From positions 4,877-68,876 of the forward strand of contig CAYRGQ010000013.1 of NCBI GenBank assembly GCA_964423925.1: a DNA stretch of 64,000 nt. The letters are read 5' to 3'. Shown here piece by piece: positions 8,394 through 15,944 of the stretch (positions are counted from its first letter, which is position 1; every line of letters starts with the position of its first letter). A program made the position numbers and the translations under genes. The DNA is from CAYRGQ01 sp964423925. Its GTDB lineage: Bacteria > Bacteroidota > Bacteroidia > Sphingobacteriales > Sphingobacteriaceae. The notes under the pieces are model-generated. The model was given only the letters and a program-made list of their open reading frames with translations. It had not been told where the DNA came from and did no database searches.

Positions 8394-10151
8394 ATGAAGA
8401 GTTTTTTTAAGTATGTCTTGGCAACGATTACAGGTGTGGTGCTACTGACCATCCTGTGGTTTATTGTACTCGTTGTCGCGGTTAGCACCCTCGGCAAGGA
8501 ATCCGAAGTGACGGTGTTGCAAAATTCGGTTTTGCACGTTACGCTCAACCATGAGATAACGGAGCGCACCATCCCAAATCCGCTTGAGGGGCTCGACGTA
8601 CCCGGCTTTAGCTCTACCGCGTCGTTGGGGCTTGATGACATCATTCACCGACTGCGTGCCGCGGCTACGGACGATCGGATTGAAGGCATTTACCTCGACC
8701 TTTCGTCAGTTTCCGCCAGTTTTGCCACACTGCAAGAAATTCGCGATGAATTGCTGGCTTTTAAGGAAGAGTCGGGCAAATTTATCGTTGCCTATAGCGA
8801 CGGCTATTCCCAACGCGCGTATTTTCTCGCGTCGGTGGCCGACGAAGTTTATCTCAATCCCGAGGGCGAGATGCTGTTTAACGGATTGGTATCGCAGGTG
8901 GTGTTCTTTAAGCGAGCCTTGGAAAAGCTTGGCATTGATATGCAGGTAGTAAAGGTAGGGACCTACAAAAGCGCCGTCGAACCTTTCATTCTCGATGGCA
9001 TGAGCGACGAAAACCGGGAGCAAGTCCAATCGTTTGTAGGGAGCATATACGACAATTTTTTAGCTGACATCGCGGCAAGCCGCGGCATACCTCAGGATAC
9101 CCTGTTTGCGATTGCGGATGAGATGCGCGTTGAGACGGCCCAAGATGCCGTGAACGCGAAGCTGGTGGATGCCCTCAAGTACAAGGACGAACTGCTCGAC
9201 GAGCTGCGCACACGTTTGGAGATGGAGGGCGATCGCGACATTCGTACGATAAGCCTAACCAAATACAAGCCTGCGCCCACCAAGTCTTCGTCACGCGATC
9301 GGGTTGCCGTGGTATATGCCGTAGGGGATATCATCATGGGTGAAGGGTCCGACTCGCAGATCGGGTCTGACCGTATTTCGCGCGAGTTACGCCGCGTGCG
9401 CAAGGATGATCGCGTCAAAGCAGTGGTCCTACGTGTCAACTCCCCGGGCGGCAGTGCTTTGGCGTCGGACGTCATTTGGCGCGAAGTTGAACTGACGCGT
9501 CAAGAGAAACCAATCGTAGTGAGTATGGGCGATGTAGCGGCCTCGGGCGGCTATTACATTGCGGCTGCGGCGGACTCCATTTTCGCTCAGGCTAATACGA
9601 TTACAGGGTCCATCGGCGTGTTTGGGTTGGTCCCGAATATGCAGGGATTGATGAATGACAAGCTCGGTATTTCCTTTGATGAGGTCAAGACCGGCGAACA
9701 TGCCGATTTCTTGATGAGTATAGACCGACCGCTCACGGCCGAGGAGCAGGCGATCCTGCAGCGCAGCGTCAATCGCGTTTACGAAACCTTTGTGAAGCGC
9801 GTGGCCGATGGTCGGGGCATTTCGCCGGCGCAAGTCGACAGCATCGGGCAGGGCCGCGTGTGGACGGGCGAACAAGCGCTCGAAATAGGGCTCGTCGACC
9901 GGCTCGCCAGCTTGGACGAATCGATCAAGGCAGCTGCGGAGATGGCCCGACTGGAGGAATATCGCCTCATCAACTATCCTTCGATCAAACAGCCCTTTGA
10001 GAATCTGTTTGGCTCGTCTGCCGAACGGCTCAGCACGTGGTTTGCGAAGCGCGAGCTGAAAGAGCATTTCCGTATTTACGAACAGGTGAAGTCGGCGACC
10101 TCACAAAGCGGCATTCAGGCACGGATTCCATACACCTTTGAGATCTATTGA
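8394..10151 (+). CDS. sppA: Signal peptide peptidase SppA, 67K type
   Basis: 585 residues from the ATG at 8394; an in-frame start 45 bases upstream would add a polar tail before the membrane anchor and is less likely. One N-terminal membrane helix (about 5-28) anchors two tandem S49 peptidase domains. The Ser/Lys dyad is visible: K192 in VGTYKSAVEPF and S384 in DVAASGGYYIA, matching E. coli K209 and S409. It degrades cleaved signal peptides in the inner membrane. The stop is followed after 6 bases by an HMG-CoA lyase gene, so the two are probably co-transcribed. Confidence 0.93.
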   Translation: MKSFFKYVLATITGVVLLTILWFIVLVVAVSTLGKESEVTVLQNSVLHVTLNHEITERTIPNPLEGLDVPGFSSTASLGLDDIIHRLRAAATDDRIEGIYLDLSSVSASFATLQEIRDELLAFKEESGKFIVAYSDGYSQRAYFLASVADEVYLNPEGEMLFNGLVSQVVFFKRALEKLGIDMQVVKVGTYKSAVEPFILDGMSDENREQVQSFVGSIYDNFLADIAASRGIPQDTLFAIADEMRVETAQDAVNAKLVDALKYKDELLDELRTRLEMEGDRDIRTISLTKYKPAPTKSSSRDRVAVVYAVGDIIMGEGSDSQIGSDRISRELRRVRKDDRVKAVVLRVNSPGGSALASDVIWREVELTRQEKPIVVSMGDVAASGGYYIAAAADSIFAQANTITGSIGVFGLVPNMQGLMNDKLGISFDEVKTGEHADFLMSIDRPLTAEEQAILQRSVNRVYETFVKRVADGRGISPAQVDSIGQGRVWTGEQALEIGLVDRLASLDESIKAAAEMARLEEYRLINYPSIKQPFENLFGSSAERLSTWFAKRELKEHFRIYEQVKSATSQSGIQARIPYTFEIY

Positions 10152-10157
10152 TGCGAT

Positions 10158-11009
10158 ATGGTTCGTATCACCGAATGTCCGAGGGACGCCATGCAAGGCA
10201 TCCAAGCGTTTATTCCCACCGAGGAGAAAGTCGCCTATATCAACAGGCTGCTGCGGGTAGGATTTGACCGCCTCGATTGTGGCAGCTTTGTGTCGGCAAA
10301 GGCGGTACCCCAAATGCAGGATACGGCCAGCGTTTTGGCGCAGATAGACTTTGCCAAAGCGGCTACCAGCTTACTGGCCATCATTGCCAACGTGCGGGGG
10401 GCCACCGTGGCCGCCGCACAGGATAACGTGGCTATCCTAGGCTTTCCGTTTTCGGTATCCGAAACCTTTCAACTTCGCAATACCAACAGCACGCGGCAGA
10501 AATCCCTGGACACAGTACGCGAGATCGTCGGCATTTGCCGAGCCTCCGGCAAAACACCGTTGGTGTATTTGTCCATGGGTTTTGGCAATCCCTATGGCGA
10601 TCCATGGAGCCCAGCGATTGTAGCCGACTACGCGCAGCGCCTGGCGGCAATAGGCGTGGCCCATTTTGCGCTGGCCGATACGGTAGGAACGTCGACGGCT
10701 CAGCAGATAGCGTCGCTTTTTCCTTTCCTGAAAAGGGAGCTTCCAACGTTTGAGCTGGGCCTCCATCTGCATAGCACACCTGACGGCAGTCGAGAAAAAC
10801 TGCAGGCCGCATTGGATGCCGGTTGTGACCGTTTCGATACGGCATTGCGTGGATTCGGCGGTTGCCCTATGGCCTCGAACACGCTGACGGGAAATATCGC
10901 CACCGAAACCTTGTTAGACCTGTGCGCCGAACAGGGATTTGAGACAGGGTATGATATGGACGCTTGGCAGGAAGCGCTAACCTACAGCACGCGCATTTTT
11001 TCGCGTTAA
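10158..11009 (+). CDS. mvaB: Hydroxymethylglutaryl-CoA lyase
   Basis: 283 residues forming an HMGL-like TIM barrel. Opening motif ITECPRDAMQG corresponds to the metal-binding and catalytic start (the E-x-P-R-D/E type) and LRGFGGCPMA carries the family glycine-rich loop with the active-site cysteine. It cleaves 3-hydroxy-3-methylglutaryl-CoA to acetoacetate and acetyl-CoA, the last step of leucine degradation. It starts 6 bases after sppA. No other leucine pathway gene is in the window. Confidence 0.9.
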   Translation: MVRITECPRDAMQGIQAFIPTEEKVAYINRLLRVGFDRLDCGSFVSAKAVPQMQDTASVLAQIDFAKAATSLLAIIANVRGATVAAAQDNVAILGFPFSVSETFQLRNTNSTRQKSLDTVREIVGICRASGKTPLVYLSMGFGNPYGDPWSPAIVADYAQRLAAIGVAHFALADTVGTSTAQQIASLFPFLKRELPTFELGLHLHSTPDGSREKLQAALDAGCDRFDTALRGFGGCPMASNTLTGNIATETLLDLCAEQGFETGYDMDAWQEALTYSTRIFSR

Positions 11010-11049
11010 CGTCCACATTCCGCCTTTCTGTTTAATTCCTTGATTTTAT

Positions 11050-11080
11050 TTTGTCTAGCGTACCCAAAGCCGTATTTTTG
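11050..11080 (+). promoter_or_regulatory. Bacteroidota-type promoter of the PfkB kinase gene
   Basis: TTTG (11050-11053), a 19-base spacer and TATTTTTG (11073-11080) match TTTG-N19-21-TAnnTTTG exactly. The -7 element ends 61 bases before the ATG at 11142. Confidence 0.7.
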
Positions 11081-11141
11081 CGCGGGCACTGACACGCAGC
11101 GGGTCCCAATACGAGTTATTCAGTTTAGTAGTTAAAAAAAG

Positions 11142-12062
11142 ATGAGTTTAGTAATTATCGGTTCCGTAGCATTCGATGCTATTGAGACACCCTTCGGGAA
11201 GACAGATAAGATTGTAGGTGGCGCTGGCACGTTTGCAAGCTTGGCAGCATCGTATTTGTACAATGATGTTAAACTCATCGGCGTCGTAGGAGACGATTTT
11301 GGCGAAGATAACCTGAATATATTACGCTCCCGCAAGATTGATATCGAGGGTGTCCAAGTAAAGGAAAACGAGAAGTCGTTCTTCTGGTCGGGCAAATACC
11401 ACAACGATATGAACAGTCGGGATACCCTCGTGACCGAGCTGAATGTGCTGGGTACCTTTGACCCGATTGTACCAGATAGTTACCAAGGCAGCAAATACGT
11501 GTTGCTCGCTAACCTTTCGCCGGATGTGCAGCTCAAAACGCTGGAACGCTTAACGACGAAGCCCAAACTGGTGGTGATGGACACGATGAACTTTTGGATG
11601 GACGTGGCCATGCCCGATTTGCAGAAGGTCTTGAAGAAAGTCGACGTCCTGACGATCAACGACGAGGAAGCCCGGCAGCTATCCGGCGAGTACGCATTGG
11701 TGCGCGCGGCGGAAAAAATCATCGCGATGGGGCCCAAGTATCTCATTATCAAGAAAGGTGAGCACGGTGCGTTGCTCTTTGGCAATGGAAAGATATTTTC
11801 GGCTCCAGCCCTGCCCTTGGCCGATGTTTTTGACCCTACGGGAGCCGGCGATACGTTCGCAGGCGGATTTATTGGTTACCTGGCCAGTATCGGGACAATC
11901 AATTTCAATAACATGAAAAACGCGGTGATTTTCGGATCGGCATTGGCTTCCTTTTGCGTAGAGAAGTTTGGTACGGAGCGCCTCCAAGAACTCAATAAGC
12001 GGGATATCAGCCGGCGGATCGCACGTTTAGCCACTTTGAGCCGATTCGAGATTAAGGGATAG
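11142..12062 (+). CDS. PfkB-family carbohydrate kinase
   Basis: 306 residues with the ribokinase fold. The C-terminal family signature DPTGAGDTFAGGF is complete, with the catalytic base at D237 in GAGD, and the N-terminal GGAGTFAS substrate-binding glycines are present near residues 25-32. It phosphorylates a sugar, nucleoside or polyol using ATP in the cytoplasm; the substrate cannot be read from the sequence. It is a single-gene unit with its own promoter. Confidence 0.88.
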   Translation: MSLVIIGSVAFDAIETPFGKTDKIVGGAGTFASLAASYLYNDVKLIGVVGDDFGEDNLNILRSRKIDIEGVQVKENEKSFFWSGKYHNDMNSRDTLVTELNVLGTFDPIVPDSYQGSKYVLLANLSPDVQLKTLERLTTKPKLVVMDTMNFWMDVAMPDLQKVLKKVDVLTINDEEARQLSGEYALVRAAEKIIAMGPKYLIIKKGEHGALLFGNGKIFSAPALPLADVFDPTGAGDTFAGGFIGYLASIGTINFNNMKNAVIFGSALASFCVEKFGTERLQELNKRDISRRIARLATLSRFEIKG

Positions 12063-12125
12063 GTGCTGGTTCCCGAGTCAGCGTACTACGGCGGTGCGAC
12101 CTCGTTTCCAGCTCACTGGGCGAGT

Positions 12126-12365
12126 TTAGCGAAGCATACCCACTTTGGGAAAGCGTGAGAATACCTGATCGGTGTGGGGAGCGTCGGGCAATTCGTCGGT
12201 CAAGTCCTGTCCTGCCCAATGTTCATAGTGCTGCCCGCGTCGCCAAAGGCGACTCTCGGAGACATCGTAGATGTCCCCTTTGTACGCGATCCAAACTTCT
12301 TCCTTATCCTGTCCGTTGCGCAGTGCCAGTTGAGCATGCGTAAACACCGGAACGCCATTCTCCAT
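12126..12365 (-). CDS. Small soluble cytochrome b5-like haem-binding protein
   Basis: 79 residues making up one cytochrome b5-type domain and nothing else: no signal peptide, membrane anchor or reductase part. The core is FTHAQLALRNG, then AYKGDIYDVS and a His-rich loop (H46, H49), with a second likely ligand at H64 in DAPHTDQ. Family knowledge gives two axial histidines; H46 and H64 are the best pair. The partner for electron transfer is not evident. It lies 19 bases downstream of the ECF sigma gene on the same strand, so the two are likely co-transcribed. Confidence 0.75.
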   Translation of the reverse strand: MENGVPVFTHAQLALRNGQDKEEVWIAYKGDIYDVSESRLWRRGQHYEHWAGQDLTDELPDAPHTDQVFSRFPKVGMLR

Positions 12366-12384
12366 GCCGTGGCCACCGAAAAGA

Positions 12385-12900
12385 TTACCGACGAGCGTTT
12401 TTATACGTATGGAGTGATCGCTTCATTAGTTTACGCGCAACATGGATTCGCGTTTTTACCGTGCCGATCGGAATTTCCAAATGTTCCGATATTTCATGGT
12501 ATTTGTACCCCTCGTAATACATGCTAAAGGGAACGCAGTACTCTTCCGAAAGCTCATCCATGGCTCGGGTGATGTCTTCCATGACGAATTTACTTTCCCC
12601 CTCGTTTCGGGTAGCACTGTGAGCAAGGTTTGCGCTGGATATTTCGTCAGATTTGGTCACCAAAGAGCTGGTTTTGACAAAACGCCGATAATTGTTGATG
12701 AAGGTGTTCTTCATGATGGTGTACAACCAGCCCTTCAGATTGGTGCCTTCTTTGAATTTGCCAAAGTAAGTGACGGCTTTGACGATGGTGTCTTGTACGA
12801 GATCTTGAGCATCGTCATGGTCTCGAGTGAAGTGGAGGGCATAAACACGTAATGATTCGGTGTGTTGAACGACTAGTGTGTTGAATTCAAGTTTTGTCAT
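12385..12900 (-). CDS. ECF-type RNA polymerase sigma factor
   Basis: 171 residues. Region 2 is visible as YALHFTRDHDDAQDLVQDT (about 18-36) followed by LKGWLYTIMKNTFINNYRR, and region 4 as EISEHLEIPIGTVKTRIHVAR near residues 132-152. It directs RNA polymerase to a stress or envelope regulon. No anti-sigma gene (FecR-like or zinc-binding) follows; the next gene is a small cytochrome b5-like protein. Its regulon cannot be deduced from the window. Confidence 0.9.
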   Translation of the reverse strand: MTKLEFNTLVVQHTESLRVYALHFTRDHDDAQDLVQDTIVKAVTYFGKFKEGTNLKGWLYTIMKNTFINNYRRFVKTSSLVTKSDEISSANLAHSATRNEGESKFVMEDITRAMDELSEEYCVPFSMYYEGYKYHEISEHLEIPIGTVKTRIHVARKLMKRSLHTYKNARR

Positions 12901-13110
12901 CTCTTTACGGTTTAAGAGTTTTGCGACATTCGCCCCAAAACGAGTGAAACAATATAGTCGTGAGTCGGTTTATTCGGTAAGTAATGTACAAACCGCCCCC
13001 ACGGTGGGTTAAATTCGTAGTAGGGTAACTACAAGTATCGTGCTAAAGCTCCCGCGCGCTCCTGCCCGAACGCCAGACGGTTGGCACGTTTTGCCCCCCA
13101 ATGTTGACAA

Positions 13111-14148
13111 TTAGATAATGTTAACTTCGCGCTCCAATTTTACACCAAATCGCTGGTGTACGTCTTCAATAATTCTCTCGGAAAGATCATAAACTTCTGA
13201 TCCAGAAGCCTTTCCGTGGTTGACCAGGACGAGCGCTTGATTTTTCCACGTGCCTGTACTGCCAATTTGTTTACCCTTCCATCCGCAACGTTCGATGAGC
13301 CAGCCAGCTGCAATTTTAATTTTTTCGCTGTCAACAGGAAACCACACGATGTCCGGATGTTTTTCCTTTATCCGTTCAAAATATTGGACACTAACGACCG
13401 GGTTTTTGAAAAAAGATCCGGAGTTTCCGATGGTGGATGGGTCGGGTAATTTACTGACCCGAATGGCAGACACCACCTCGGCCATATCCTGTATAGTCGG
13501 CGTTGTGATGCCCCTAGCGGCCAATTCCGCTTGGATGGCGCCATAGGACGTGTTGACCCGAGGAACCCGCGAAAGCAAAAGGGACACCTCGGTAATGATG
13601 TGTTTGCCACGCTCGGCAGATTGTTTAAAAATGCTGTCGCGGTAGGAAAATGAGCAGGCCGCCTTGTCAAAGGTTGAAATTTCCCCACTTTGGGTATTAA
13701 ATACACGACATTCGTGGAAGATGTCCATTAATTCCGTTCCATAAGCACCAATATTTTGGATGGGTGCGGCGCCAACGCTTCCGGGAATGAGTGCCATGTT
13801 TTCGATTCCCGCAAAACCGTGGCCTACGCAATACCACACCAAATCGTTCCAGACTACGCCGGCACCCGCCGTGACAATGACCGCGTCGCCTTGGATAGTG
13901 TGCGCAATGCCAGGGATCTTCATATGCACGACTAAACCTTCAAAATCTCGGGTAAAGAGAATATTGCTGCCTCCTCCCAGAACCAAAAACGGTCCGCGCG
14001 AAAACGCTCCGCTGCGGTGCAACTCGTGTAGTGCCGCCTCCGACTGGACGCTGACGTACGCGGATGCGCGTGCCGCCACGCCGAAGGTATTGTAACCTTG
14101 CAGTTGGAAATCGTTTTCGAACGTTAGGGCCATGGAAATACTGGGCAT
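13111..14148 (-). CDS. murB: UDP-N-acetylenolpyruvoylglucosamine reductase MurB
   Basis: 345 residues; type I length, close to E. coli MurB. FAD-binding segments NTFGVAARA (about 20-28) and LGGGSNILF are near the N-terminus. The catalytic proton donor is S245 in GNSGSFFKNPV. It reduces UDP-GlcNAc-enolpyruvate to UDP-MurNAc in the cytoplasm using NADPH. An internal Met at residue 6 could be the true start. It diverges from the tetR gene. Confidence 0.95.
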   Translation of the reverse strand: MPSISMALTFENDFQLQGYNTFGVAARASAYVSVQSEAALHELHRSGAFSRGPFLVLGGGSNILFTRDFEGLVVHMKIPGIAHTIQGDAVIVTAGAGVVWNDLVWYCVGHGFAGIENMALIPGSVGAAPIQNIGAYGTELMDIFHECRVFNTQSGEISTFDKAACSFSYRDSIFKQSAERGKHIITEVSLLLSRVPRVNTSYGAIQAELAARGITTPTIQDMAEVVSAIRVSKLPDPSTIGNSGSFFKNPVVSVQYFERIKEKHPDIVWFPVDSEKIKIAAGWLIERCGWKGKQIGSTGTWKNQALVLVNHGKASGSEVYDLSERIIEDVHQRFGVKLEREVNII

Positions 14149-14200
14149 TTTGAGAGTTTTGCGGAATAACTAGTATATTAGCATATAAGTAGTGCTAGGT

Positions 14201-14208
14201 CAAAGATA
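14201..14208 (-). promoter_or_regulatory. -7 element for murB
   Basis: Read on the minus strand this is TATCTTTG, matching TAnnTTTG, 52 bases before the murB ATG. No -33 TTG is found at 19-21 bases. Confidence 0.45.
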
Positions 14209-14251
14209 GCGGATTGGTGTGATAGGTACGGCATAATTAACAAAAATAGCG

Positions 14252-14869
14252 ATGGCAAAAGCGGAACGCAAACGACAGGAAATTTTGGATGCGGCGATAT
14301 ACAGGTTTTCCCATTTCGGTGTGGCAAAAACGACGATGGCAGAGATTGCCAGCGACCTGGCGATTTCTAAAGCTTCGCTCTATTACTATTACACGGACCG
14401 CAATAGTCTGTTTGCCGCGGTGTTTGACCACGTCACGAACCAAGTGTCCGCGGAGATTAATAAGGTAGTCGAAGGGCGTCTGGGCGCCGACCCGTATCGG
14501 GCCATGGAATACGTGCTGGATACGCGAATAGCGTTCCTCACGAAGCATTATAAGCTCTTGGAGGGGCTAAAGGAGTATGGCAATGAGTTTCCCCAAACCA
14601 TACAGGAAGTCATCACGCGTGCGCGGATGCAGGAGCTAGACATTATCCGCCGGGTTTTGTCGAAGGGAGCGGAAAGCGGTAAGCTACACATGGAGAACCT
14701 GGACGAAACCTCCAACATGTTCTTCTATGCAATTGTCGGGATGCGCTACGCTGTGCTACAGTTGTCGCAAATCGAATTTTTTCCAACACAGGAGGAATTC
14801 GACCGAATTCTCGTTCTGCAGAAGAAGCTTGTCGTGATCCTGCTTAATGGCTTGGCCGCGGGGCGTTAG
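14252..14869 (+). CDS. TetR/AcrR-family transcriptional regulator
   Basis: 205 residues. The N-terminal HTH (about 8-55) is typical, with RQEILDAAIYRFSHFGV, then TTMAEIASDLAISKASLYYY. The C-terminal ligand domain has no recognisable signature. The gene diverges from murB and converges on ypdA, with which it shares its stop bases (TTAG, 14866-14869). The target is unknown; TetR proteins often control a neighbouring exporter or oxidoreductase, so ypdA and the FUSC gene are candidates only by proximity. Confidence 0.9.
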   Translation: MAKAERKRQEILDAAIYRFSHFGVAKTTMAEIASDLAISKASLYYYYTDRNSLFAAVFDHVTNQVSAEINKVVEGRLGADPYRAMEYVLDTRIAFLTKHYKLLEGLKEYGNEFPQTIQEVITRARMQELDIIRRVLSKGAESGKLHMENLDETSNMFFYAIVGMRYAVLQLSQIEFFPTQEEFDRILVLQKKLVVILLNGLAAGR

Positions 14870-15852
14870 GCCGATTGCTTAGAGCGGATATGCGCAATAA
14901 TCTGTTCGGCGTGTATGCGCGAATTCTCAATGAACCACAAATGCGTATTCAAGCCTCCACAAACGACACCGGCTAGGTATAGGCCAGGTATATTGCTCTC
15001 CATGGTGTCAGGGTTATGGGTGGGCACGCGTGCGGCGTCCTCCGCGAGCTCTATACCAATGCGCTTCAGGAATCCAAAATCCGGCTGGTAGCCCGTCAGG
15101 GCCAATACAAAGTCGTTTGGCAAGGTGATATCTCCCTTTGGAGTATGAATGTCCACCTCGTATTCGCGAATGGCGGTGAGGTTGCTACGGTAATATACCT
15201 TTATTTCGCCCGCCGCAATCCGATTCTCGATATCTGGACGGACCCAATATTTGACGCGTGGACCGATGCTCTCCCCCCGTACCACCAAGGTCACCTTCGC
15301 ACCTTTCCGAAAGGTTTCCAATGCGGCGTCTATTGACGAGTTGCTTGCACCGACCACCACCACCTGTTGGGTAGCATAGTAATGCGGATCCTGGTAGTAG
15401 TGGCTGACCTTGGGGAGGCCTTCGCCCGGAATACCCAGCAGGCAGGGCTCGTCATAAAAGCCGGTAGCGACAACGACGTGGCGCGCTTGGTAGCTCGTCT
15501 TGCTTGTTGTTACGGCAAAAACAACGTCGTGCCGCTCCACGCTCAGGACTTCTTCAAAAAGGCGGGTGTGTAGGTCGAATTGCTGGTGCACGCGGCGATA
15601 ATATTCCAGGGCTTCGGCGCGCTTGGGCTTGGGATTCGTCGACACGAAGGGGACATTCCCAATCTCCAGCCGTTCGGAAGTCGAGAAGAATGTCATGGTC
15701 TGCGGATAATGGTAGAGGGAGTTCACCAAGCACCCTTTTTCGACGATTACATAGGAAAGTCCGGCTTTGGCGGCCTGAATGCCGCACGCCAGGCCTATTG
15801 GGCCACCTCCGATTATCAGCACATCATAGGGCAGGGAGGACGAATTATTCAT
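14866..15852 (-). CDS. ypdA: YpdA-type FAD/NAD(P) oxidoreductase (putative bacillithiol disulfide reductase)
   Basis: 328 residues with two Rossmann motifs, GGGPIG at 15-20 for FAD and VVGASNSSID near residue 170 for NAD(P). The opening region with SLYHYPQTMTFFSTSERLEIG is typical of YpdA and distinguishes it from thioredoxin reductase, as does the lack of a CxxC redox pair. YpdA reduces bacillithiol disulfide in Firmicutes; in Bacteroidota the same role is inferred. A -7 element ends only 6 bases before the ATG, so the transcript may be leaderless. Confidence 0.85.
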   Translation of the reverse strand: MNNSSSLPYDVLIIGGGPIGLACGIQAAKAGLSYVIVEKGCLVNSLYHYPQTMTFFSTSERLEIGNVPFVSTNPKPKRAEALEYYRRVHQQFDLHTRLFEEVLSVERHDVVFAVTTSKTSYQARHVVVATGFYDEPCLLGIPGEGLPKVSHYYQDPHYYATQQVVVVGASNSSIDAALETFRKGAKVTLVVRGESIGPRVKYWVRPDIENRIAAGEIKVYYRSNLTAIREYEVDIHTPKGDITLPNDFVLALTGYQPDFGFLKRIGIELAEDAARVPTHNPDTMESNIPGLYLAGVVCGGLNTHLWFIENSRIHAEQIIAHIRSKQSA

Positions 15853-15858
15853 AGCTTA

Positions 15859-15889
15859 CAAAGTTACAATCCCCGGCACGCAAAAGCAA
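15859..15889 (-). promoter_or_regulatory. Promoter of ypdA with near-zero leader
   Basis: On the minus strand: TTG (15889-15887), a 20-base spacer, then TAACTTTG (15866-15859). Only 6 bases separate the -7 element from the A of the ATG at 15852, so transcription should start at or next to the start codon. Confidence 0.55.
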
Positions 15890-15944
15890 GCCAGACGGGG
15901 ACGGACGGGGAGGACTGTCCGTGAGCGTCGCGTGGTTGAGCCTG

